Translations under genes and position numbers: made by a program | Part shown: in pieces, positions 43,964-51,755 of the stretch | Position numbering within the stretch: the stretch's first letter is position 1 | Layout of the letters: every line of letters begins with the position of its first letter | Assembly (NCBI GenBank): GCA_002483605.1 | Contig: DLIG01000011.1 | Location: 43,911-104,297 of the forward strand | Direction: 5' to 3' | Length of the DNA: 60,387 nucleotides | Origin: Sulfurovum sp. UBA7648 | GTDB taxonomy: Bacteria > Campylobacterota > Campylobacteria > Campylobacterales > Sulfurovaceae | Notes under the pieces: generated by a model | Seen by the model: only the letters and a program-made list of their open reading frames with translations | What the model was told of the DNA's origin: nothing | Databases searched by the model: none

Positions 43964-44845
43964 ATGAGAGAAAATATAGAATATTTCATAGTTAAGTTTT
44001 TGCTTTGGTGTGCGAGTTGGATGCCAAAAAGCTTGATATACGGTATAGTCAAAGCTATGGCAATTGTTTTGTATTACATATTACCAAAACGACGAAAATT
44101 AGTATATAGAAATCTTAAAAATGTGTTTCCTCTGTCGAGCAAAAATGAGATAGATAGGTTTGCAAAAAAAGTATATGATAATCTTTCCCAAAGCGTTGCC
44201 GAGATACTTTTGATGTTTGTTGATAGATTTGACATTGATAACGCTATCATAAATTTCGATGAAGCCAAGGAAAAAATAGCCCAGATCGGCAGCAGCAAAA
44301 AAGGTGTTATACTTTTTACTGCTCATTTTTCCAACTGGGAGCTTTTGGCGCATTTTATCTCAAAACATGGTTTGCCGTTTTTGGTCATAGGAAGAGAGGG
44401 AACCAATAAGATCATTGATAAAAATATTACTATACCGTTTCGCAGTAAATACGGCAATAGGGCCGCATATAAAAAGAAGGCAATGATCTCAATGGCAAAA
44501 GCTCTAAAAAATAGAGAAACCATAGGTATGCTCATAGACCAAAAAACAAGCGGAACACATAGTGCCAAAATAGATTTTTTCGGACAAAAAGCCAGTACCA
44601 CTTTATCTACGGCTGCACTGAAATTAAAATTTGACCCTCTTATTGTGCCTACATATGTCGTCAGAGAAAAACGAGGATGTTACAGAATGTATATAGAACC
44701 GCCTCTTGAGTATACTGCAAGCGAAATAGAAGATGAAAAAGAGAAGATGAAGGCTATGACCTTGCGTTATAATCGAGCTTTAGAGGAGATGATATTAAGA
44801 GCGCCTGAACAATGGTTTTGGATGCATAATAGGTGGAAGAATTGA
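43964..44845 (+). CDS. Lipid A lauroyl acyltransferase (LpxL/HtrB family)
   Basis: The 293-residue inner-membrane protein attaches a secondary acyl chain to Kdo-lipid A. The catalytic HX4E motif is His121-Glu126 (HFSNWE), with the MLIDQKTSGT and FFGQKASTTLST segments that follow. It begins with one membrane helix. It leads the surface-glycan locus, coupled by a 13-base overlap with the ELM1-like gene. Confidence 0.9.
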   Translation: MRENIEYFIVKFLLWCASWMPKSLIYGIVKAMAIVLYYILPKRRKLVYRNLKNVFPLSSKNEIDRFAKKVYDNLSQSVAEILLMFVDRFDIDNAIINFDEAKEKIAQIGSSKKGVILFTAHFSNWELLAHFISKHGLPFLVIGREGTNKIIDKNITIPFRSKYGNRAAYKKKAMISMAKALKNRETIGMLIDQKTSGTHSAKIDFFGQKASTTLSTAALKLKFDPLIVPTYVVREKRGCYRMYIEPPLEYTASEIEDEKEKMKAMTLRYNRALEEMILRAPEQWFWMHNRWKN

Positions 44846-45789
44846 AAAAAGCGCTCATTGTCAGTGACGGCAAAAAGGGTCACTTAAATCAATCGATAGC
44901 TTTTTGTTTTTATATTGACAAAGAATATGACATTTTAGAGATTAAGTTTAAAAATAAATTTTTTAAATTACTCTCATATATGCTTGATAAGGTTGGTTTA
45001 TATACCATATTGATATTTATTCAAAATGAGATTCTGAAACGAGTTCAGAATGACTCAGTTTGTCGCCCTGAACCTGTTTCAGGGTCTCGAGTCAAGTATG
45101 ACTTGGTAGTCTGTGCAGGCTCAGGGACATACTATGCCGCTAAAACAGTAGCAAAAAAACTAGGCATCAAGTCTATTTCCATGATGCTGCCGCGGGGATA
45201 TAAATATGATTTTGATGTTATCTTCGCACAAACTCATGACAATCCGCCAAGACATTCAAATATCATAGAGATCCCTGCAAATTTTTCCCATATTAAACCA
45301 TTGGGATTATATAAACCAAATAAAAGATCAATAGGAATTGTTATAGGCGGCAACAACAGCGTATTTAAAATGGACGTAAAAAGATTAAAAGAACAGCTTG
45401 ACTTTATAATTTCGCATTATAAAGACCATAAAATAGCGATTACTACATCGCCAAGAACTTCAATTGAGATTGAGGAGCTTTGCAAGAACTATAAATTTGA
45501 CTATGAGGTGATATATTCCGAAAATCCCATTAATCCCATACCGGATTTTTTGGAAAATTGTGAAACCATTTTTATCACAAGCGACAGTACATCTATGATA
45601 AGCGAGGCTATATCTTACGGCAAATCAAATGTAGTAGTATTGCCTTTGGAATCCACAAAAACAAATAAGTTTCAGAGTTTCATTGCTTCGCTCGAAAAAG
45701 ATAGCTATCTGCATATTTTTAATGGAATGATAATTCATAAAAACCGCAAGATAGATTTTGCTTCTTATGCTAAAAAGGCAAAATTATGA
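44833..45789 (+). CDS. ELM1-like GT-B protein with an inserted palindromic element
   Basis: This 318-residue protein belongs to the mitochondrial-fission ELM1 family (PF06258), whose bacterial members lie in LPS or glycan loci and look like GT-B glycosyltransferases. Conserved parts are SDGKKGHLNQ at the N-terminus, CAGSGTYYAA, VIGGNNSVF and the C-terminal SDSTSMISEA. Residues about 66-88 (EILKRVQNDS..PVSGS) look foreign and are encoded by two back-to-back palindromes. Reading frame is kept. The start is GTG 44833 or TTG 44842. A second ELM1-like gene lies at 53669. Confidence 0.7.
   Translation: MEELKKALIVSDGKKGHLNQSIAFCFYIDKEYDILEIKFKNKFFKLLSYMLDKVGLYTILIFIQNEILKRVQNDSVCRPEPVSGSRVKYDLVVCAGSGTYYAAKTVAKKLGIKSISMMLPRGYKYDFDVIFAQTHDNPPRHSNIIEIPANFSHIKPLGLYKPNKRSIGIVIGGNNSVFKMDVKRLKEQLDFIISHYKDHKIAITTSPRTSIEIEELCKNYKFDYEVIYSENPINPIPDFLENCETIFITSDSTSMISEAISYGKSNVVVLPLESTKTNKFQSFIASLEKDSYLHIFNGMIIHKNRKIDFASYAKKAKL
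45031..45093 (+). repeat. Palindromic repeat element inserted in a gene
   Basis: Two hairpins sit in tandem: ATTCTGAA with TTCAGAAT (45031-45051) and CCCTGAA with TTCAGGG (45066-45084). The pair GACTC (45052-45056) and GAGTC (45089-45093) flanks the second hairpin. This resembles the mobile palindromic repeats (typified by CTGAAA-N-TTCAG) seen in many genomes and known to insert in frame in Rickettsia (RPE). Its exact borders are not determinable without relatives. Confidence 0.75.
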
Positions 45790-46874
45790 AAATAGCATAT
45801 TTCCCAAATACGGCAAGATCAATCAATTGGGGAGGCCAAGCGACTTCTGAGGGTATAAAAAAACTTATAAAAGAGACATATCCGGATGCTGAGTTTATTC
45901 CCCTTGATTTGCCACTATTTCCTTTGCATAAAATAAGAATTTTTAGAATATTTTTAGAAAAGCAGCTTGCTAATGCTATTTTGGAAGATGATCGAAATAA
46001 GGTGATCAAATATCTTAAAAAATTAAATATTGATGATAGTTTTTTTGATAATATTGATACGGTCTGTTTCAATGGAGAAGGAGCTGTGCATCCAAAATCA
46101 GGATATTTGATGCGTTTCATGGGCATGTTGTATGAATATAAAAAAAGGGGCGCATTTGTTGCAGTTTTAAATCAAACCGTTGATTTGGGCAATGATAAGT
46201 TTCTAAAAAAAATAATCAAAAAAGTATATTCAATGGTTGATTATCTTGCCGTCAGAGAGCCTGTATCGCAAAGAGAGCTGCAAGGCTTAGGTTTAAATCC
46301 GGAACTTGTCGGGGATGCTGTTTATGCCCTTGGGAGATATTCGTATGAACAAATTGATACTTTAGTATCGGATTTGGATCTGCCTGGTAAATTTATTGCC
46401 GTAACAGGCTCATCATATTTAAGAAGAGATGGCAGGTCTCTAAAAATGCTCGATAAACTTTTGGAAGAAATTCAAAAATTTTACAAAGACGTACCAATCT
46501 ATTTTCTTGCAAATGCAAAAACGGATATTTATTTGGCTAAAAAACTTCAATTAAAATATGGTTTTATTATTTTTGCCGCTCCTAAAGAAAAATATCAAAG
46601 AGCTATAGCGGTTATATCAAAAGCATATTTAGTTATAGGAGGAAGGCAGCATCCTAACATTTTTGCTGCTATGTATGGAGTGCCATTTATTCCTTTTCAA
46701 GGCAATACACATAAAATGAATGGCGTTGTAGAGCTTTTAAACTATCCCATGAAAGTTCTTAATTGGGAAGATAGTGAGCAGTTTAAAGACGCCTTCAATA
46801 AAGTTGAAAAGATTAGAGATACATTGAATGATTTAATTAAAGTACCAATATTGCATACTATAACATTAAGTTAA
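45786..46874 (+). CDS. Polysaccharide pyruvyl transferase family protein
   Basis: This 362-residue protein has the features of the polysaccharide pyruvyl transferase family (PF04230): an N-terminal NWGGQATSEG, the FNGEGAVHPKSG segment, and a C-terminal GGRQHPNIFAAMYGVPFIPF with a His near the active site. Family members add a ketal pyruvate to sugar residues, or transfer other groups. The gene overlaps the ELM1-like gene by four bases and runs in the same operon. Substrate not inferred. Confidence 0.75.
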   Translation: MKIAYFPNTARSINWGGQATSEGIKKLIKETYPDAEFIPLDLPLFPLHKIRIFRIFLEKQLANAILEDDRNKVIKYLKKLNIDDSFFDNIDTVCFNGEGAVHPKSGYLMRFMGMLYEYKKRGAFVAVLNQTVDLGNDKFLKKIIKKVYSMVDYLAVREPVSQRELQGLGLNPELVGDAVYALGRYSYEQIDTLVSDLDLPGKFIAVTGSSYLRRDGRSLKMLDKLLEEIQKFYKDVPIYFLANAKTDIYLAKKLQLKYGFIIFAAPKEKYQRAIAVISKAYLVIGGRQHPNIFAAMYGVPFIPFQGNTHKMNGVVELLNYPMKVLNWEDSEQFKDAFNKVEKIRDTLNDLIKVPILHTITLS

Positions 46875-46890
46875 ATTTTGGAAACAATTA

Positions 46891-48240
46891 ATGAACTTTA
46901 AAATAGAAAAAGCAAGACCGCAAGATCGCCCCGCGATAATAAAAGTATTAGAACCTTGGAATATGCATCGTATACCATCTCCTGAGGCAGAAGAGATAGA
47001 TCTGTCATGTTTTTTTGTTGCCAAAATGGGTGAAAACATAGTCGGTGTTGCAGGATATAAGATATTATCAGACCATGAAGCAACCACTAGACTTCTAGCT
47101 GTTTATCCGGAATTTCAAGGCAGCGGTATAGGTAAAGCACTCCAAGATATACGTTTAGAAACCATGTACAAGCTTGGCATCAAGAACGTCATCACATATT
47201 CAGATCGCCCAGAGATCATCATATGGTATAAGAAGCATTATGGTTATCAAGAAACCGGTAAACTCAAAAAATTATCTTCTCATGGACTTGACAACGTAGA
47301 TAGCTGGACTATTTTAGAGATGGATCTAGATAATTATTTCAAAAACAAAACACAAAAAGAGTATCGCGTAAAAACATATATTCAAGATAACGACCCAGTA
47401 CCGCTAAGCCAATATGATCCATTGATCATAAACGTATGTCTTACAGGCATGATCTATTCCAAGATGAGCAGTCCATATGTACCGATAAGCACAGACGAAA
47501 TAATAGAAGATGCCATAAAAGTATATGATGCAGGCGCAAGAATGGTGCATATACATGCTCGCGATGAAGATGGAATGCCTACCCATAATGCCAAATATTA
47601 TGAAAAGATCATTTCAACTATACGCAAGGAACGCCCAGGTTTAATATGCTGCGTTACAACATCAGGCAGAAATTGGTCTAGCTTTGAGAGTAGATCAGAA
47701 GTATTAGAGCTTACAGGAGATGCCAAGCCGGATATGGCTAGCCTTACTTTAGGGTCTTTAAATTTCTTATCGGGATCTAGTGTAAATTCTATTGATATGA
47801 TAGAAAGATTGGCCATAAAAATGAAAGAGAAAAATATAAAACCGGAGCTTGAGGTTTTTGATCAAGGGATGATCAATCTTGCCAAATATCTAGAAAGACA
47901 TAATATAATTTCAGAAAAAAAATATTTTAATTTATTGCTAGGCAATTTAAATACAGCACCGGCTACTATAGGCAATCTATCAATTCTTTCTGAGGCTTTG
48001 CCAAAAGATTCTATATGGGCCGCAGCCGGACTAGGAGTATTTCAGTTGCCGATGAACACAGCGGCGATCATAGCCGGCGGACATGCGAGGGTTGGGATCG
48101 AGGATTCTATATATTATGATCATAAAAAAAACAGATTGGCAAGCAATTTAGATCTAGTCAAAAGGATAGTACGTCTAGCAGGAGAACTGCAAAGACCTTT
48201 GGCTGATGCCAAGGAGACAAGAATGATGCTAGGATTGTAG
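46891..48240 (+). CDS. GNAT acetyltransferase fused to a BKACE (DUF849) enzyme
   Basis: The 449-residue protein combines two folds. Residues 1-150 are a GNAT N-acetyltransferase (VAGYKILSDHEATTRLLAVYPEFQGSGIGKAL, with the acetyl-CoA loop QGSGIGKA). Residues about 175-449 are a beta-keto acid cleavage enzyme: LIINVCLTG, the zinc ligands His220 and His222 in VHIHARDEDG, and a third acidic ligand region in ARVGIEDSIYYD. BKACE enzymes (such as 3-keto-5-aminohexanoate cleavage enzyme) join a beta-keto acid with acetyl-CoA to give acetoacetate and a new CoA ester. The fusion implies a shared acetyl-CoA substrate or a modified amino sugar or amino acid precursor. It is the last gene of the plus-strand run and converges on the next module with five bases between. 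Confidence 0.85.
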   Translation: MNFKIEKARPQDRPAIIKVLEPWNMHRIPSPEAEEIDLSCFFVAKMGENIVGVAGYKILSDHEATTRLLAVYPEFQGSGIGKALQDIRLETMYKLGIKNVITYSDRPEIIIWYKKHYGYQETGKLKKLSSHGLDNVDSWTILEMDLDNYFKNKTQKEYRVKTYIQDNDPVPLSQYDPLIINVCLTGMIYSKMSSPYVPISTDEIIEDAIKVYDAGARMVHIHARDEDGMPTHNAKYYEKIISTIRKERPGLICCVTTSGRNWSSFESRSEVLELTGDAKPDMASLTLGSLNFLSGSSVNSIDMIERLAIKMKEKNIKPELEVFDQGMINLAKYLERHNIISEKKYFNLLLGNLNTAPATIGNLSILSEALPKDSIWAAAGLGVFQLPMNTAAIIAGGHARVGIEDSIYYDHKKNRLASNLDLVKRIVRLAGELQRPLADAKETRMMLGL

Positions 48241-48245
48241 ATAGA

Positions 48246-48635
48246 TCAAAAAATTATTAAATTTGTTTGTTCATATGTTAAATTTACTATTCTCCATCCA
48301 TTTTTGCTTTTATTGAGTGTTAGAACATCTATGCCTTCTCTCTTTTCTTCGGATGTTGTCAACGAGTAATCTGCTTTGATAACACCAATATTGCCATATT
48401 CATATTTTTCTATATTTTCCCATTCTTCAATAAATATTTCCGTCTTTATCCCGTATTCTATCTGCTCAGGCAAAGCATCATCAATATGCATTGAGTATAC
48501 CAAGCTATTGCCTTCGATCTTGGAAATATTTGCATTGTCGTCAAACAATGATCGCCATTGCATAAACTCTTTTTGCGAAAAATATTTCGGGTAATTTTCT
48601 ATTATATGATCAAAATTTTCAAAATACTTTTTCAT
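48246..48635 (-). CDS. NTF2/SnoaL-like small protein
   Basis: A 129-residue protein with an N-terminal helix region (FDHIIENYPKYFSQKEFMQWRSLFDDNA), then beta strands ending in a final strand with GWRIVNLTYE. This helix-plus-curved-sheet outline is that of NTF2-like proteins such as SnoaL cyclases, ring-shaped dehydratases or dimerising binding proteins. I see no fixed catalytic motif. It is the last gene of the minus-strand module, one base after the asparagine-synthetase-like gene. Confidence 0.5.
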   Translation of the reverse strand: MKKYFENFDHIIENYPKYFSQKEFMQWRSLFDDNANISKIEGNSLVYSMHIDDALPEQIEYGIKTEIFIEEWENIEKYEYGNIGVIKADYSLTTSEEKREGIDVLTLNKSKNGWRIVNLTYEQTNLIIF

Positions 48636-48636
48636 G

Positions 48637-50424
48637 CTAAACTTTCACATGAAATGCTTTATCAAACAAAGCCACGCTATAAAGCGAAAGGAGCAAGGAT
48701 TTTCTAAATGTAGGCTTGTTTAAACTTTCCAATGTTTTTTTTGAAAGTATTTCATTTAAAAAATTTGATGTTTTTATCTCTTTGATAATATCGTTTTTAT
48801 TTCTTTTTAAAAATTCCAATGAGCTCCACTTTAGGCCATGGGTATTTTTTCTATATATCACAACGGGATCCATGATGCCAAGCATGGCTTCTTTTGCAAA
48901 TTGTTTATTGTGTTCATTATGTAAAAATAAATGTTTGTTATTGTCTATGTATTTTATAAATCTTGTATCCAGATAGGGCATCCTAACTGAAATTCCAGCT
49001 GTTATGCCGTTGTGATAAGTTTGATATGTAAATTTTTGCAATATTCCGCCACCAAGATAATTTTTATAGAAATCTATAATATTAACACCAAAAGATAATT
49101 TTTCTGTTTTGGTATTATCCCTGATAGGTTGTATTTTGGAATTAAAAAAACCTGTAAAATCTTTGCCTTTTATTTTTGATTTATATGTTAATTGGTTATT
49201 TTGTGATGAGTTTAGAGAAGAGCGGATCTCTTTAAAAATTTCGTTAAAAGTTAATAGTTTGTGTTTATGATTATACCTTATGGTGTCAAGCAGTAATCTC
49301 CAATCGCGATTTTTTATGCTTTCGTGTATAAATAATTTTATGTTTGATTCAAAAATGCCGCCTGAAACAACATGTTCAGACGAACCGCTTATCAATGTGT
49401 CAAATCCATCTTTTTTTGCAATATTTGCAATATTTGCATTTCCTATTGTATTTCCCCAGATATGTATGGGTCTGCCATTTGTTTTTGTAAGTTCTAGAAT
49501 ATTGGATAGTTTTAATATAGTATGATCAACGTCAATTTCACTTAAATTTGCTCCCATGTATGATGCTGCAAGCCTTGCATATGCGAGGTCGTCACCAAAA
49601 CCGGTTGAAGCAGTATAGCATTTAATTTTTTTAGAAGTTAATGTTGCCCCAACACTAGAAAGCAGGGTGCTGTCAGTCCCACCCGATAGATTATATGCTG
49701 TTTTTGTATCAAAGGTGGCTGCTTTTAATGCGTCTTCTACGTCATTTTTTAGATTGGGCGGAGTAAAAGAAAAAGATGGATTTCTAAAGTCATCGAAAGA
49801 AGCTTGTTCTGTAACATCGATAGAATTTTGTAAGATATCAAATATTAGTTTTCTATTTCCTTGTAATCTATGAATATATTTTAAAAAAGATAAGTAATAA
49901 TCGCTAATTTCACCTGAAACAATAAATTCTATAATCCGATCCATATCCGCGTTTCTTGGTATGCTTGGAATAGATTTTAGCATAAAGTCAATAGATGTGC
50001 TTACTGCAAACGTATTTTCATCATGATAATAAAATAAAGGAAGCTGTCCAAACATATCGGTGTGAATTTCTAATTTATTATTTTCCAAAGAGATGTTTAT
50101 CCACGAAAAAGCCCCACTGATCTTGTGATAAATTTCATCTTTTGTATCTGTTTTAATATACTCAATAATTGATTTAGATTCGTTAGGATACATTTTGTAA
50201 AAATCACCTATGATCAAGTTGATTTTTTCATATTCGAAATCAACAATACTTGATTTAGATTCAAATCCAAGAAGAATATTATTGGAACGTAAACATATCT
50301 CATTGTTTGGTTGTATAGATTCTATCTTTTGATCTTTGTTTAGCAAATACCATTTATCAATTTGCTTTTGAAATGAAATTTCAATAGCTTTTTCTTTTGC
50401 GCAAATCAATATAAAGTTATTCAT
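48637..50424 (-). CDS. Asparagine-synthetase-like ligase without glutaminase cysteine
   Basis: The 595-residue protein has an N-terminal region (1-200) that resembles a degenerate class II glutaminase (GAFSWINISLENNKLEIHTDMFGQLPLFYY at 104-133) but starts with MNNF and not with Met-Cys, so no N-terminal nucleophile is available. The C-terminal synthetase domain has the PP-loop SGGTDS (247-252) that binds ATP and then YTASTGFGDDLAYARLAASYMG. Proteins with this domain form amides or lactams through an acyl-adenylate (asparagine synthetase B, beta-lactam synthetase, lasso peptide cyclase). Without the glutaminase it must use ammonia or an amine substrate. It follows the ATP-grasp gene by 34 bases. 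Confidence 0.8.
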   Translation of the reverse strand: MNNFILICAKEKAIEISFQKQIDKWYLLNKDQKIESIQPNNEICLRSNNILLGFESKSSIVDFEYEKINLIIGDFYKMYPNESKSIIEYIKTDTKDEIYHKISGAFSWINISLENNKLEIHTDMFGQLPLFYYHDENTFAVSTSIDFMLKSIPSIPRNADMDRIIEFIVSGEISDYYLSFLKYIHRLQGNRKLIFDILQNSIDVTEQASFDDFRNPSFSFTPPNLKNDVEDALKAATFDTKTAYNLSGGTDSTLLSSVGATLTSKKIKCYTASTGFGDDLAYARLAASYMGANLSEIDVDHTILKLSNILELTKTNGRPIHIWGNTIGNANIANIAKKDGFDTLISGSSEHVVSGGIFESNIKLFIHESIKNRDWRLLLDTIRYNHKHKLLTFNEIFKEIRSSLNSSQNNQLTYKSKIKGKDFTGFFNSKIQPIRDNTKTEKLSFGVNIIDFYKNYLGGGILQKFTYQTYHNGITAGISVRMPYLDTRFIKYIDNNKHLFLHNEHNKQFAKEAMLGIMDPVVIYRKNTHGLKWSSLEFLKRNKNDIIKEIKTSNFLNEILSKKTLESLNKPTFRKSLLLSLYSVALFDKAFHVKV

Positions 50425-50458
50425 TATTCGCCTTCCTGTTTAATTATAATTATAACAT

Positions 50459-51277
50459 TTAACAAGATAAATTTAAAGCATTTCCATAAGCATCGAGTGC
50501 TTCATCAATGTATTCTGACAGCGAAGCCCCCATTCTGGCATTAATTTCAAAAATTTTTATACATTCATCGACCACTTTATAATCAATACAGCATACCCCC
50601 TCATAATTAATCGCATTTAAGATGTTTTGAAATTGATCTATAAAATGTGAATGATCTACGGTTGTTTGCAAATATTGTTTGTGTCTGCTTCCTTTGACAA
50701 ATTTATTTTGTTCAAAAGTATATTTTATGGTTTTATAATAAATTACTTCTTTTTTGTACATTATGATATGCATTGCATATTCATCGTTTCCTTCTATATA
50801 CTCTTGTGCAAAAAACTCATCAGAAGCTAATTCATTTTGATATCTGCTTTCTATTTCTTTATCATCTATGATCACCGTGTTTTCACCGTCTGCATCTACT
50901 CTTTTTTTTACCACATATGGATAGCATAATTTATCAGGTGTTTTTATTGCGTAAGTTTCAAATCCGTTTTTTAAAAGAAATTCTGTAAATATTTTTTTGT
51001 CTTTGCAAATATTGATGGCTGTGTTGGATGGTACGATAGCTTTGATGTGGTTTAAGTAAGAATAGTGATCATTCAAATAAATAGATTCTTTTTCTGCCAA
51101 AGGAAAAATAATGTAAAAATGATTGGGATTTACTTTTCTAAAACTTGCAAAACAAGGAAAGCATGTGTTGAGTTTTCTAATAATTTGTTTCTCCTTGGTA
51201 GGCTTTCTAGAAAAAAGAACCGTTTTTTTATAAAAAAACCTTCCAGCCAATATTCTCAATATATTTTTTAAACTCAT
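50459..51277 (-). CDS. ATP-grasp ligase-like protein
   Basis: A 272-residue protein with the ATP-grasp pattern. YPYVVKKRVDADGENTVIID resembles the ATP-binding lysine loop, FFAQEYIEGNDEYAMHII the next strand, and VVDECIKIFEINARMGAS the metal-binding Glu and Asn motif. ATP-grasp enzymes form carboxylate-amine or carboxylate-thiol bonds through an acyl phosphate. The ATG at 51277 is chosen, as the residues upstream lack a ribosome site. It heads a three-gene minus-strand module and diverges from the next glycosyltransferase gene across a long intergenic region. Confidence 0.7.
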   Translation of the reverse strand: MSLKNILRILAGRFFYKKTVLFSRKPTKEKQIIRKLNTCFPCFASFRKVNPNHFYIIFPLAEKESIYLNDHYSYLNHIKAIVPSNTAINICKDKKIFTEFLLKNGFETYAIKTPDKLCYPYVVKKRVDADGENTVIIDDKEIESRYQNELASDEFFAQEYIEGNDEYAMHIIMYKKEVIYYKTIKYTFEQNKFVKGSRHKQYLQTTVDHSHFIDQFQNILNAINYEGVCCIDYKVVDECIKIFEINARMGASLSEYIDEALDAYGNALNLSC

Positions 51278-51629
51278 TTTGATTTTAGCACCTGTCTTAA
51301 TTTGCAATCTATATAATAACAATTGGAAAGATACATTATTTCAACTTTGTCTGCCCTTTGAATAGTTTTTGTATCTTATAATCAATTGCGATTAAATTTA
51401 AATCGTTAATACAAGGTATTGCTTTTTGTTACTTTGTATATATTTATGATAAAATCATATTTAATATAAAATTATTGTGCTAATTCTTGGAAATGCTTCA
51501 TATAGCAAATTTTTTTCTTTATATTGCCATATTCTTAAATTCCTAGATGAGATGACGAAGTTTTAAATCACGCCATATGATATGATAAATTTTTTATTAT
51601 TCGTATTGTGTTTAGCTTTTTCATTAAGA

Positions 51630-51635
51630 TATAAT
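51630..51635 (+). promoter_or_regulatory. Predicted -10 box of the second glycan operon
   Basis: A perfect TATAAT in GATATAATTAG, 120 bases before the glycosyltransferase ATG at 51756, leaving a leader of about 115 bases with a hairpin. Confidence 0.45.
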
Positions 51636-51703
51636 TAGTAAAGAATACTGCAAAAACTATTGCAAAGCAGAAAAATATAGACATAACAAAAAGAGAGTAA
51701 AGC

Positions 51704-51730
51704 CCAATTATTTAATAGACAAATAATTGG
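51704..51730 (+). promoter_or_regulatory. 10-bp leader hairpin before the glycosyltransferase operon
   Basis: CCAATTATTT (51704-51713) and AAATAATTGG (51721-51730) pair perfectly around a seven-base loop. It sits 25 bases before the start codon and is followed by TTT, so it may tune transcription or translation of the operon. It is not a known riboswitch class by eye. Confidence 0.5.
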
Positions 51731-51755
51731 TTTGCCATAAATGGATGGAGATCTT

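Larger units (their letters stand above)
51278..51755. other. 478-bp divergent intergenic region in the surface locus
   Basis: This region separates the minus-strand ligase module from the plus-strand glycosyltransferase operon. It holds a TATAAT (51630-51635) for the plus-strand operon, a 10-bp hairpin (51704-51730) in its leader and AT-rich sequence. A 38-codon minus-strand frame (51568-51684) has no convincing ribosome site and is not called. I see no tRNA or transposon remnant. Confidence 0.45.

Noticed and set aside
51541..51575. GATGAGATGACGAAG stretch that slightly resembles the palindromic element at 45031
   Set aside because: No hairpin and only a weak match by eye, so a decayed copy cannot be supported.
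51568..51684. 38-codon minus-strand frame (MSIFFCFAIV...) upstream of the ATP-grasp gene, considered as a precursor peptide for the ligase module
   Set aside because: The ribosome-binding site is poor, the composition is simply hydrophobic, and no leader or core peptide pattern can be seen. It overlaps the leader of the plus-strand operon.
51278..51755. JUMPstart/ops element controlling a surface polysaccharide operon through RfaH
   Set aside because: The GGCGGTAG core was not found in the leader.
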